A stretch of 64,000 nucleotides of DNA from Psychrobacter alimentarius (GTDB taxonomy: Bacteria > Pseudomonadota > Gammaproteobacteria > Pseudomonadales > Moraxellaceae): assembly GCF_001606025.1 (NCBI RefSeq), contig NZ_CP014945.1, positions 310,001-374,000 on the forward strand, in the 5' to 3' direction. The notes beneath the pieces are model-generated. The model searched no databases. It was not told where the DNA came from and worked only from the letters and a program-made list of their open reading frames with translations. The stretch's first letter is position 1. Each line of letters opens with the position of its first letter. The position numbers were made by a program, and so were the translations under genes. Positions 46,181 through 55,393 of the stretch are shown here, piece by piece.

Positions 46181-49100
46181 ATGAAACGATTTAACAACGT
46201 ACCGACCACGTCTAACACTATTGCGGCGCCATTAAAGTATCTGGTCGTTGTTTTGGCATCAATGATGACAATGCCTACCTCACAAGCAGATGTGGCAGGG
46301 AAAAAGATCGGTGATTTAGAGATTTATAAAGCCGCTGAGGCAGGTAAGACGACTATCACTATGATGTTAGATACCTCAGGAAGTATGACCATAAATCAGG
46401 TAAAGGATGCTTGTGATCTTCCTGGAGGAGCAGACTATAAAAATAAAGGTTCTGAACCCTCGACGACATCGCCTAGTTATACAAGAGATTATTGCGTTAC
46501 TAATGCCAGATTTTTCTATCGCCTATCTCCTCAAGGGCAATGGTATCGTTGCGGGAGTAGTAATGGTTCTGGATCTAGTGATTATAGTTTTGATGATTGT
46601 GACAGTAAACTTAATAAAGCACCATCAGTTATAGGGTATGACTATGTCACTTCTGGTAGTAGCAATCAGTACTATTTTACGGGTGGAAAAGTATATGACC
46701 GTCTTACTCGTCTTAAAGACGCCATTTTTACATTAATGGATAGTACCCAACTGGATCCCAAAAAAGTTGCCATTGGTATTGGACAGTTCTCTTCACAAAG
46801 TGAGTCTAATAATGTGGTATCTTTCAATTCAAATGGGACAGCTGCCAATACAGATGGTAGTACTGGTAAGATACTAGTACCTGCTGCATTATTAGATGAG
46901 GCACAACGTCAAAAAATTAGAAAAGTGGTGGCTGCCGCAGGTGGCGGTAACGGTACGCCGACTGCCAATGCCTATGCAGAGGTTGGTGCTTATATGCTAG
47001 GCACAAAAACTACTGGTACAGGCAGTGGCTTTAGCAAATCCACAACGGACTCTAAATTTGGAAGCAATTATATAAGTCCACTGTTAAAACCGTCTAGCTG
47101 TGATGGGCGTGGGATTTATTTCTTAACTGATGGCGCACCAAATGGCTCGAGTAACTCTACAGCTTTAGCACTAATGAAAACTGCTCTAAATCGTAATGCT
47201 TTTGGCTTACCAACTTCAACATTACCTCATGGCAGTGCTACTGCTGGGGCTATGCCTGCAGTCGGTGCATTTGCCAAAGCCTTACGGGATTCTACAATTA
47301 CTCCACTAGGCACCGATCAAGAAATCTATACCGCCGTTGTTGGTTTTGGTGCAGACTTTGATATTGATAGAGTAGAAGATGCAAGGAAGAAAGAAAAAGA
47401 TCGAGTGATTCGTAACTTACCTTATACCAATCCAAAAACAGGCGTTACTAAAAATAGAGATTTTTATAACTGCGAGAACATAGTTGGTAAAGATAATAAC
47501 GCTACTAAAGATGCAATAAACGCTTGTAATTGGGGCGAAAAAGCCCATGACGATTTACCTGGGGTTGGCGGTTTTGGAGAAGGTGGATTCTACTCAGCGC
47601 AGTCTACAGATGATATTGTCAATAGTATTATCTCATTTGTAACTGATTTGGATAATACCTTACCTTCAATACCTTCAGGTACGATCATTATACCCGATGA
47701 TCCATATCGTGCTGATAGCCAATTAGCAGTTGCATACTACCCAACTCTACAGCCTAAAGTTGGTGATAATGCAGTGATTTGGGAAGGTAATTTGAAGAAG
47801 TATAAATTGAATGAGGGCACACTATTTGGGAAAGGGAATGTTAAGCTGTTCAAGAATATAGCAGGTGAGTTAAATCCAGCGGCACCAGATTTTTGGTCAG
47901 ATAAAAACTATGCTGGTGCTAATGATAAGGTAGAAAGTGGTGGTTTTTATGCGCAATTAAATACACCAGCGGCTGGATTAGGTTCAGTTAGAACGCTTTA
48001 TGTTGAAGATGTGACAAGTGCAGCTGATATAAAGCCCGTGTTAAGAAAATTTGGAGTGAATGATGCTGGTAAAGTAATAGTAGATGGAGCAGCATTGACA
48101 GATAATACATTTAAAGATACTGCTACCTATAATGAAACAACGTTGAGAAAGCTACTGAATTTTCTAGGTTTTAAGAATCTTCCGAGTACATCTGTAGCAG
48201 TAAAAGATATGACGCTTAGCAGCGCAAATGTACCAGACTCTATTAAGGTCTTAGGGGCAACGATTCATTCTACACCAGCATCTGTTTCTTATTCTGCTAC
48301 TCTTGATGCGGAAACAGGTAGAGTCACTGAAGCACGCGACGATTATGTATTATTCGGTTCATCTGAAGGCGGCTTGCATTTAGTCGATGCAGGCGATCAA
48401 GGTAGTGGGAATGGTGGTAAAGAAAAATTCGTTATCATACCGAGAAAGATGTTAAGTGATCCAAGCAAATCTGAAGCGCTTATTAAAGGGGCAACCAGAA
48501 ATGAGATAGGATCACCGAATTTTGGGATAGATGCTCCGTGGTTGGTCACTGCGGATTATCAATACAATTTATCCAGTAATAGAGTAAATGTTAATACCAC
48601 AGGTGGTAAAGGCGTATTTGCTTATGGTGGACTGCGTATGGGCGGTGAGGCTTTTTATGGTTTAAACCTAAACGATAACGACAATCCTAGTATGATGTTT
48701 TCTATCACACCAGCGACCTCCGGCTTTAGCCGTATGGGACAGATCTGGGAAAAACCAACCAAAGCTAGAATAAAAACAAGTACTACTGATACAGGTACCG
48801 ATGTTTTGGTATTTGGTGGCGGTTATGATATGTGTTATGAAAATGAAGGTTTCCAAGTTGGAGTTAATGATCCACTACTAGGCTTATGTTCAAACAAAGC
48901 TTCAGTCCAAGGTAATGCAGTATATATTATTAATGCTAAAACAGGTGAGTTAATATGGTCAGCATCTGCTGAAGGCTCACCGACTAAGACGGTTACTAGT
49001 ATGACTAATAGTATTGTCGCCGGTGTTACTACCTTAGACCGTAACAACGATGGTTTTATGGATCATATCTATTTTGCAGATTTGGGTGGTCAGATATTCC

Positions 49101-50134
49101 GTGCTGATTTTACCAATGCAGGTTTTACAAAACCAGTCGCCTCAGGCACACCATCACCAGAAACTTCTTTTAGCAATACTAGAGTGACGCGCATACTCCA
49201 AAGTGCTTATACAGGTAATGATAAAAAGTATAACTATCGCTTCTATGAGCGTCCTACGGTTAGTTTCTATCGCAACGATAGTACCAACTCCTTGTTTGCA
49301 TTGATAAATGCCATCTCAGGCGATCGCAGCTCACCATTATCAAAAATACGTGATAATACCAAGGCTGATAGACTCTATGGCATTATAGATAGTGATGTTA
49401 CTAAGCTAGATAATGTTTTTTATGCCAGCAACTTTACGACTGCAGGAACAGAAGGAGGTCAAGTTATCAACGATTTAGCAGATAGTAGTTTAGCTGCATT
49501 ACCCTCTGCAATCGGCACACTTACTGCTAACGGATATACGTTGGCACAAAAAAATGTAACTATTGATACTTTAAAAGACGGAACCAAAAAGGGTTGGTAT
49601 TATCCTCTGACACGCTTTGATGGCTACGGTAATGTTAGGTATAGCAAAGGTATTGGTAAGTCTGAAGTAGTAGATAGTTTTATCTATACGACCGTTTACA
49701 ATCCCGATATGAGCTATGGTGCTACAGATTCTTGCTCTGCTAAAGTGACGGGTGGTTCAGAAAGACAGCTCTATTGCTTACCTTATGGTATCTGTACCGA
49801 TAATGCTTCCAAAAATGGTACTGCTGGATATGTAAGGGCAGGTAAAGGTATTCAAGAGCTGACGCTTGGTCCACGCAGCTCGAGTCTCTCGAACCAACGC
49901 CTACTTATTGGAACACGTACATTGACCGAACGTGCCAATGACCGTGTGAATTTTGGCAGCGATGATGGGAAATTTACTTATGATACTCCTTTATTAGGGG
50001 GAGGTAAGAAGGAAGAAGGCCTACAACAAAACTTGACCACTACTGATCAGGTTATTGGTGATGGTACAGCGCCTGATATGATATTTAATGAACGTTATAC
50101 ACTACAGCCTAAAACTTGGTATGAAGTAGACTGA
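46181..50134 (+). CDS. pilY1: PilY1/PilC-type pilus tip adhesin with von Willebrand A domain
   Basis: 1317 residues, exported (signal to about residue 36, ending SQA). It sits at the pilus tip, in other species controls retraction and surface sensing, and mediates adhesion. The vWA domain starts near residue 57: TITMMLDTSGSM holds the MIDAS DxSxS at residues 64-68. IYFLTDGAPNG is the third MIDAS segment, near residue 310. The C-terminal half is the PilC beta-propeller: VLFGSSEGGLHLVDAGD, VFAYGGLRMGGEAFYGL and the Ca site LDRNNDGFMDHIYFADLGGQIFRAD near residues 951-975. A tail with several Cys follows. GGATAGATGTC precedes the ATG. Confidence 0.95.
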   Translation: MKRFNNVPTTSNTIAAPLKYLVVVLASMMTMPTSQADVAGKKIGDLEIYKAAEAGKTTITMMLDTSGSMTINQVKDACDLPGGADYKNKGSEPSTTSPSYTRDYCVTNARFFYRLSPQGQWYRCGSSNGSGSSDYSFDDCDSKLNKAPSVIGYDYVTSGSSNQYYFTGGKVYDRLTRLKDAIFTLMDSTQLDPKKVAIGIGQFSSQSESNNVVSFNSNGTAANTDGSTGKILVPAALLDEAQRQKIRKVVAAAGGGNGTPTANAYAEVGAYMLGTKTTGTGSGFSKSTTDSKFGSNYISPLLKPSSCDGRGIYFLTDGAPNGSSNSTALALMKTALNRNAFGLPTSTLPHGSATAGAMPAVGAFAKALRDSTITPLGTDQEIYTAVVGFGADFDIDRVEDARKKEKDRVIRNLPYTNPKTGVTKNRDFYNCENIVGKDNNATKDAINACNWGEKAHDDLPGVGGFGEGGFYSAQSTDDIVNSIISFVTDLDNTLPSIPSGTIIIPDDPYRADSQLAVAYYPTLQPKVGDNAVIWEGNLKKYKLNEGTLFGKGNVKLFKNIAGELNPAAPDFWSDKNYAGANDKVESGGFYAQLNTPAAGLGSVRTLYVEDVTSAADIKPVLRKFGVNDAGKVIVDGAALTDNTFKDTATYNETTLRKLLNFLGFKNLPSTSVAVKDMTLSSANVPDSIKVLGATIHSTPASVSYSATLDAETGRVTEARDDYVLFGSSEGGLHLVDAGDQGSGNGGKEKFVIIPRKMLSDPSKSEALIKGATRNEIGSPNFGIDAPWLVTADYQYNLSSNRVNVNTTGGKGVFAYGGLRMGGEAFYGLNLNDNDNPSMMFSITPATSGFSRMGQIWEKPTKARIKTSTTDTGTDVLVFGGGYDMCYENEGFQVGVNDPLLGLCSNKASVQGNAVYIINAKTGELIWSASAEGSPTKTVTSMTNSIVAGVTTLDRNNDGFMDHIYFADLGGQIFRADFTNAGFTKPVASGTPSPETSFSNTRVTRILQSAYTGNDKKYNYRFYERPTVSFYRNDSTNSLFALINAISGDRSSPLSKIRDNTKADRLYGIIDSDVTKLDNVFYASNFTTAGTEGGQVINDLADSSLAALPSAIGTLTANGYTLAQKNVTIDTLKDGTKKGWYYPLTRFDGYGNVRYSKGIGKSEVVDSFIYTTVYNPDMSYGATDSCSAKVTGGSERQLYCLPYGICTDNASKNGTAGYVRAGKGIQELTLGPRSSSLSNQRLLIGTRTLTERANDRVNFGSDDGKFTYDTPLLGGGKKEEGLQQNLTTTDQVIGDGTAPDMIFNERYTLQPKTWYEVD

Positions 50135-50146
50135 TAGGATAGTCGC

Positions 50147-50698
50147 ATGAATGTGAAAGCGTCAAAACGACAAGCAGGCTTTACGCTTATAGAGCTGATG
50201 ATAGTCATTATGATAGTGGCTATCTTAGCGGCAATTGCGATCCCATCTTATCGGCAGTTTGTGATACGTAATGCTGAGTCACAAGCACAAGCAAGAATGC
50301 AGGAGCTCGATATAGAACTCAATCGTTGGCGCGCTAGTGCATTGACTTACAAAGGCTTTATGCCTAAAAAGGTCGCTAGTAATGGCGATGTCAGCTATAC
50401 GTATGATGATCCGACTGATAATAAAACTATCTATGTCCCAAAAGGTAGCGATAGTACCAACTATAGCTATCTGATAAAATTAGTAGATGGCACCACAGGC
50501 AACACTTTGGCTCCTGCAAATACCGGCTACTCTACTGCGGGTAGCTCATGGCGTATGTTTGCTGAGCCCAGTAGCAACTATAGTACAGCCCATAAAATAC
50601 TACTCAGTAGTACTGGTCTACGATGTAAGACCAAGAATAATGATAGCAATATTACAGTGGCTTCTACTAACTGTGGCACTTATTCGGAGGAGTGGTAA
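50147..50698 (+). CDS. pilE: Minor type IV pilin PilE, first copy
   Basis: 183 residues; AGGA precedes the ATG, 12 bases after pilY1. Prepilin site [53 protein letters not shown], typical of PilE. The body is longer than usual. Two Cys at the C-terminus (LRCKTK and NCGTYSEEW) probably form the D-loop disulfide. Shares the tip-complex role with the second copy. Confidence 0.88.
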   Translation: MNVKASKRQAGFTLIELMIVIMIVAILAAIAIPSYRQFVIRNAESQAQARMQELDIELNRWRASALTYKGFMPKKVASNGDVSYTYDDPTDNKTIYVPKGSDSTNYSYLIKLVDGTTGNTLAPANTGYSTAGSSWRMFAEPSSNYSTAHKILLSSTGLRCKTKNNDSNITVASTNCGTYSEEW

Positions 50699-51162
50699 TG
50701 CGAATTCTAAGCGATAATGATAGAGGCTTTACTTTAATCGAAATAATGATTGTTGTCGCTATTATTGGTGTGCTAGCAGCAATTGCATATCCTAGCTATC
50801 AGCGATATGTCATCAAGACCAAACGCACGGACATGATGAGTGAGATGCAAAACATCGCCAGTCAAATTGAAAGCCGTAAACTGGCACAAGGTAGCTATAG
50901 CAATATTAGTGCACAAGTGAAAACAGACTTTGCTATTGCTTATCCAAGGCAGGGAACTCAGCTGTATGATGTAACTATTAATCCAATTACCTTAACCCCT
51001 CCTAACAATACATTAACTGCTAAATGGATAATCACTGCCACACCAAAACAAACTGCACAAATGAAAAGCGACGGAATAATAACCTTAAACTATCAGGGTA
51101 TTAAATGTCGAGGCAGCGCTCCGAATCAACAATGTGGTAGTGGCGATGAATGGAACAAGTGA
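50698..51162 (+). CDS. pilE: Minor type IV pilin PilE, second copy
   Basis: 154 residues from ATG 50698, which overlaps the previous stop (TAATG) and has GGAGGAG upstream. Prepilin site [60 protein letters not shown] is the standard PilE pattern. Two C-terminal Cys (IKCRGS, QQCGSG). This copy is the more PilE-like of the two; the first may have taken over another tip position. Last gene of the minor pilin operon. Confidence 0.9.
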   Translation: MRILSDNDRGFTLIEIMIVVAIIGVLAAIAYPSYQRYVIKTKRTDMMSEMQNIASQIESRKLAQGSYSNISAQVKTDFAIAYPRQGTQLYDVTINPITLTPPNNTLTAKWIITATPKQTAQMKSDGIITLNYQGIKCRGSAPNQQCGSGDEWNK

Positions 51163-51342
51163 CAAAAAATGTCATTATATATAGCAGTTAATACCAAAAT
51201 GTATGTTTACTGACAATTTTAAGTAAACAAAACGTAAACTGGGTAATTTAATGTAAGTAAAAAACTGATAAATAACGCATTTAAGCACTAATTATTAGAT
51301 TTTTTTAAGAATTTTTATAAAAAATAGACAGTCATCATAATT

Positions 51343-51358
51343 TGGCATAGTAACTGCA
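51343..51358 (+). promoter_or_regulatory. Candidate sigma-54 promoter of pilA
   Basis: TGGCATAGTAACTGCA: a good -24 half (TGGCA), GG-N10-GC spacing, and a -12 half CTGCA. The predicted start is near 51369, leaving a leader of about 73 bases. Pilin genes are RpoN/PilR-controlled in Pseudomonas and Moraxella, so the site is expected. Confidence 0.75.
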
Positions 51359-51442
51359 ATATCTATAATAAGAGAAACATTATATTTATAGCTGGCAACT
51401 AGACAATTATTCTACTGCCATATTATCCAAAAGGACATGTCT

Positions 51443-51883
51443 ATGAACGCTCAAAAAGGTTTTACCTTAATCGAACTAATGATCGTTGTTGCTATTATCG
51501 GTATTTTAGCTGCGATCGCTATTCCTGCTTATCAGAATTACATTGCTAAGTCACAAGCATCAGAAGCGTTTACTTTGATAGATGGAGCAAAAGCTGAGGT
51601 TAATACTAATTTAGAAGGCAATAGCTGTACTAATGCTACTGCTGCTAAAAATACAATTGCTGGTAAGTATGGTAGTTTAGTAATTGCTGGTACTGCTGCT
51701 AGTGATGCTTCGCCAACCGCATCAACGGGTTGTACACTTACTTATACATTTAAAGGAACTGGTGTATCAAGTCAGCTAGCGTCTAAAGTAATTGGTGCTA
51801 CATTACTTAACAACGGTACTTTGACTAAAAATGCTACCACTACTACAGTTGATGCTGATATCTTACCTAAATCATTCACTTAA
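51443..51883 (+). CDS. pilA: Type IV major pilin PilA
   Basis: 146 residues from ATG 51443 (AAAGGA seven bases upstream). A short leader MNAQKG is cut before [37 protein letters not shown], the classic pilin N-helix with Glu at +5. Two Cys in the middle (NSCTNAT and STGCTLT) can form a disulfide. Between them is an Ala/Ser/Thr/Pro-rich stretch ([13 protein letters not shown]) of the kind that PglL-type enzymes glycosylate. The C-terminus ends LPKSFT, with Ser three residues from the end. It is the main pilus fibre subunit, needed for twitching and DNA uptake. Own sigma-54 promoter and own terminator. Confidence 0.95.
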   Translation: MNAQKGFTLIELMIVVAIIGILAAIAIPAYQNYIAKSQASEAFTLIDGAKAEVNTNLEGNSCTNATAAKNTIAGKYGSLVIAGTAASDASPTASTGCTLTYTFKGTGVSSQLASKVIGATLLNNGTLTKNATTTTVDADILPKSFT

Positions 51884-51932
51884 TAATTAGTTAACAATTA
51901 TAGACTAATTGATATGTGAAATAGATTAATAG

Positions 51933-51962
51933 AAAAGCCAAACGTCATGTTTGGCTTTTTTT
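51933..51962 (+). terminator. Rho-independent terminator after pilA
   Basis: Stem AAAGCCAAAC / GTTTGGCTTT, 5-base loop, then further T. It lies 50 bases after pilA and 26 bases before the start of the next gene, so that gene is read by leakage or from another promoter. Confidence 0.9.
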
Positions 51963-51987
51963 ATAAAAAAATTTGGCTTCATTATTT

Positions 51988-53307
51988 ATGTATAAAAAGC
52001 AATTATTAAATAATCAACAGATGACTGTCAGCATTATAAAAGCTTTAGCTAATAAAGAATCGTTTGTAGCTTTATACTCTTTAATATTTATAGTAGGTGT
52101 AACGGCAAATAGTGGCTATGGTATCTATAATGAGTCTAGGATTTTTGAGGTTGCTTTATTATTAGGATTAGGAGCACATGCTTGCTTTAATAAATATTAT
52201 ATAGTTACGAAAGTGGAGTACTTGTTTTTTGTCTTTATAATAATAGGTAGCTTTTTTTGGTCCAATTCTTTTTTTATCATAATCGATTTACTATTAGTTT
52301 ACTTGTTATATAAGAGCTTTTTCTTTTTAGAGTATCGGCCACTACTTACTAAAATTATAGTATTAGCTAGTTTCTTAATTTTCCTATTACTACCGGTAGC
52401 TATATGGGATTATATTACGTCAGGTATTTACACTAGCAATTGGTACTTATTACGTCTAAATATTCGTATTTATAATAGTTATTTTTTAATAATGTCTATT
52501 TTTGCAGTTTGGCTTTATCTTACTGAAAAAAATTATAAAAAATTGTACTTGTCTTTTATTTTCTTAGCTTTCTTATCCATCCTAATGGATGGAGGACGTT
52601 CGGCAACACTGGCCTATACAGCTTTTGTTATAATTATTTGTATATTTAGACGTCCAGTGTCATGGCAGTTGGGATTTGCGTATAGTATGTCATGGCTGAC
52701 TTATCTAACTATAAATCATCTAGCCAGTTTAAATGCTGTAGAGACACTAGATTTAGGGATAGCCAGAGCAACTACTAGCCAGCGTTATGATATTTGGATG
52801 AACGCGGTGCAGTGTTGGGTTCAAAATCCTATATGGGGTTGTGGTTTTTATCAACTAGATAGTACTCGGAATTTAGCAGCGCATCCTCATAACTTATTTT
52901 TGCAAGTATTAAGCGAGACAGGACTGATCGGTTTTTGGTTCTTGTTAGCTATTATATTTTTTATTCTTAAAAATATAAGTTGGAACTTAAATAAGGACTA
53001 CTTTGTTATCGCGTCCCTATTAGCGGTAGTCATTGAAACTTTACTTTCAGGCATTCATATATATCCGATTACACAAATTGCTTTATTGTGGCTGTTCGTT
53101 TTTTTGTTAAAAAGTTCCAATTTTTCACATGCAATATATTTTCACTCATCAATACCTAGTTTTGTAGTAAATAGATATTTCAGTGTTACTATGTTTTTAG
53201 TTCTAGTAATTCTCTTTATTTATTTTTTCATCAATACATCGGCGCTTTTGGATAATGAAATTATGACACGTCCACGCTTTTTAGAGAATGGATACAATAT
53301 TTTTTGA
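51988..53307 (+). CDS. O-antigen ligase/Wzy_C-family membrane protein, likely pilin O-glycan transferase
   Basis: 439 residues from ATG 51988 (an upstream TTG at 51973 has no better site). About ten to twelve hydrophobic segments. The Wzy_C family block includes LSILMDGGRSATLAYTAFVIII, RATTSQRYDIWMNAVQCW, NPIWGCGFYQL and AAHPHNLFLQVLSETGLIGFWFLL, with the His-containing loop (HPHNLFLQ) typical of PglL/TfpO/WaaL-type transferases. Such enzymes move a lipid-linked oligosaccharide to pilin in the periplasm (TfpO/PilO, PglL) or to lipid A core (WaaL). Position right behind pilA favours a pilin-specific transferase, as in Acinetobacter. Polymerase or ligase function cannot be excluded. Confidence 0.75.
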   Translation: MYKKQLLNNQQMTVSIIKALANKESFVALYSLIFIVGVTANSGYGIYNESRIFEVALLLGLGAHACFNKYYIVTKVEYLFFVFIIIGSFFWSNSFFIIIDLLLVYLLYKSFFFLEYRPLLTKIIVLASFLIFLLLPVAIWDYITSGIYTSNWYLLRLNIRIYNSYFLIMSIFAVWLYLTEKNYKKLYLSFIFLAFLSILMDGGRSATLAYTAFVIIICIFRRPVSWQLGFAYSMSWLTYLTINHLASLNAVETLDLGIARATTSQRYDIWMNAVQCWVQNPIWGCGFYQLDSTRNLAAHPHNLFLQVLSETGLIGFWFLLAIIFFILKNISWNLNKDYFVIASLLAVVIETLLSGIHIYPITQIALLWLFVFLLKSSNFSHAIYFHSSIPSFVVNRYFSVTMFLVLVILFIYFFINTSALLDNEIMTRPRFLENGYNIF

Positions 53308-53402
53308 TATATCCAAAATATTAAGTATATTTCTATTTCTTGTAAATGACTGAGCTTAGTACAAGAAAATTCATATTTTTCCGTTGTTCTTATAAAGAAT
53401 AA

Positions 53403-53418
53403 TGGCATGATGCATGCA
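53403..53418 (+). promoter_or_regulatory. Candidate sigma-54 promoter of the second pilin
   Basis: TGGCATGATGCATGCA: perfect TGGCA -24 half and correct GG-N10-GC spacing. It covers the start of the open frame at 53414, which shows that translation must begin further down, at 53453 or 53480. Confidence 0.6.
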
Positions 53419-53452
53419 TCATTATATTCTCACTAAGAAGCTGGTTGTTTAC

Positions 53453-53899
53453 ATGTTCAAGAATAATGACAATGCTTTTATGACACAATCTGGCTATACT
53501 TTGATAGAGCTAATGATTGCAGTAGCAATTATTGGCATACTAGCGACTATTGCTACAACTGGCTATTATTTTCAGATAAGAAAAACACAACTCATTACTA
53601 TTTATCAAGAGCTGAACAATTTTCGTATGCCTTACCAGATGCTGATAGACGAAAGTGCAACGTCAGCTAGTTTTAGTGTTACTGGATTAAATATGTCGGC
53701 ACATAGTAAATACTGTCGATTTAGCGTGTTACCGCCAATCGGGGACGGCCATGCTCCTAGTGCAATAACTTGTCACATCCAAAACCTAAATTATCTACAA
53801 AATGAATTGATCACTTTAAGCGTTACTGCTGATAGGAAATGGCAGTGTAAGGCATCTGATGGTATTCCTAAGATGTACCTTCCATCTGACTGCAAATGA
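53453..53899 (+). CDS. Second, divergent type IV pilin
   Basis: 148 residues from ATG 53453; a start at 53480 would give a shorter leader of six residues before the cleavage site. Prepilin site [36 protein letters not shown], so the mature protein would begin with Tyr instead of Phe, and the helix lacks the usual Pro at +22. The globular part has four Cys. The C-terminus (KWQCKASDGIPKMYLPSDCK) closely follows the pilin D-loop pattern Trp-x-Cys ... Leu-Pro-x-x-Cys. It could be a minor pilin, an alternative major pilin or a silent-type cassette. It sits behind the transferase gene with its own candidate promoter. Confidence 0.85.
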   Translation: MFKNNDNAFMTQSGYTLIELMIAVAIIGILATIATTGYYFQIRKTQLITIYQELNNFRMPYQMLIDESATSASFSVTGLNMSAHSKYCRFSVLPPIGDGHAPSAITCHIQNLNYLQNELITLSVTADRKWQCKASDGIPKMYLPSDCK

Positions 53900-54050
53900 T
53901 AACTCTCTTATAATTAAGTACATATACATAAAATTTTTGAAATGGATTATCTATAGCTATTAATATTATTCTTAATAAACTCTTTAATGTTTTTTATTAT
54001 AAAAAGTAAAAGTACGAAGTGTGTTAATAGTAGAGGTATATATCATTATT

Positions 54051-55319
54051 ATGCAACAAAACTTATGGCAATACTTAAGTATACGTATATTGATAGGCTG
54101 GCTGCTTGTTTCTATAATTCCAGCTTTACTATTATTCTGGAGCTTTATTGTCACTGATAATATTCTTATTACTCAAGTAAATAGTGTCATCGTAAGTAGC
54201 AGTGCTATTGTTTTTAGTCTTATTGGACTAGAGCGCTTGACTCAATTTCCTGGTCAAAAATCTATGGTAACTGTGCTACCAACATTATTGGCGAGTGGTT
54301 TATTAGCAGGATTAATCTTACTTATATTCCGACTACCTTACTCGGTTTATTACCTATTATTCAGTGCTGTGCTGGGTGTGGTATTTTGCTTTATCTCCCA
54401 AGTCGTTTTGCGGGCCGTAACCCAAGTGAAGATAGGTTATGTACCTATAGGTCGCTATCAAAGTTTACTAGATATCAAAAATGTTACTTGGGTAAAGCTA
54501 TCTAAAGATTTTCAATCCGTAAGCCATCAACACTTACCTTTCCATGCAATAGTTGCCGATCTTTCAGATCATAATTTGTGTTCAGGATGGGAGCAGGTAT
54601 TGGCCGAGTCTGCTTTGCAGGGCACGCCAGTATATAATATCTTACAAGTAAATGAGTCTCTGACAGGTCGCTTACCAATCAAGCATCTTTATGAGAATAA
54701 CCTTGGCTCCCTATTACCTTCTCCCAGTTATCTATTAATAAAACGACTGATGGACACAATCATCGTTTTGTTGAGTATGCCTGTGACCGTTCCTTTAGCT
54801 ATACTAGTAGGAATAGCTATTAAATGGGAAAGCCGTCATAGTAAAAGTACGGTACTATTCAAGCAGCATCGCATAGGACAAGGTAGTAAGCTGTTCACTA
54901 TGTACAAGTTTCGCAGTATGTTACCGGACTCTGAACAAAATGGTGCCCAAATGGCTACCAGTGTTGATGTGAGGGTGACAAAGTTTGGCAGCTTCATTAG
55001 GAAAACACGCTTAGATGAGCTACCACAGTTTATCAATGTATTAAAAGGTGAGATGAGTCTTATTGGGCCAAGGCCCGAACAATTAGACTTCGTCAGGCAA
55101 TTTAATGAAACGATTCCCTTTTATCGCTATCGACATATCGTCAAACCTGGTATTTCTGGATGGGCACAAGTTATGCAAGGTTATGCTAGTGATGAAGATG
55201 AGACTAAGTTGAAGCTCGAATATGATTTCTTTTATATTAAAAATTTCTCCTTGACTTTAGATTTGTTGATCGTGATTAAGACAATACAGACGATGGTAAC
55301 TGGGTTTGGGGCAAGATAG
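54051..55319 (+). CDS. Polyprenyl-phosphate sugar-1-phosphate transferase (WbaP/PglC-like)
   Basis: Starts glycan synthesis by moving a sugar-1-phosphate from a UDP-sugar to undecaprenyl phosphate at the inner membrane. 422 residues from ATG 54051; GTG 54021 is an alternative. Four to five N-terminal hydrophobic segments plus a CoA-binding-like middle domain as in WbaP. The catalytic domain then follows: LIKRLMDTIIVLLSMPV (membrane hairpin), FKQHRIGQGSKLFTMYKFRSM, RKTRLDELPQFINVLKGEMSLIGPRPEQ with the Asp-Glu pair, and VKPGISGWAQVMQGYASDEDETKLKLEYDFFYIKNFSL. First of the AT-rich glycan genes. Confidence 0.92.
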   Translation: MQQNLWQYLSIRILIGWLLVSIIPALLLFWSFIVTDNILITQVNSVIVSSSAIVFSLIGLERLTQFPGQKSMVTVLPTLLASGLLAGLILLIFRLPYSVYYLLFSAVLGVVFCFISQVVLRAVTQVKIGYVPIGRYQSLLDIKNVTWVKLSKDFQSVSHQHLPFHAIVADLSDHNLCSGWEQVLAESALQGTPVYNILQVNESLTGRLPIKHLYENNLGSLLPSPSYLLIKRLMDTIIVLLSMPVTVPLAILVGIAIKWESRHSKSTVLFKQHRIGQGSKLFTMYKFRSMLPDSEQNGAQMATSVDVRVTKFGSFIRKTRLDELPQFINVLKGEMSLIGPRPEQLDFVRQFNETIPFYRYRHIVKPGISGWAQVMQGYASDEDETKLKLEYDFFYIKNFSLTLDLLIVIKTIQTMVTGFGAR

Positions 55320-55393
55320 CTTGCGCTTAATAATAATTTGCTAAAAAAATATAACCTTCACTTTGTAAAGAGAATCTAAAGGAAGTATGTTTT

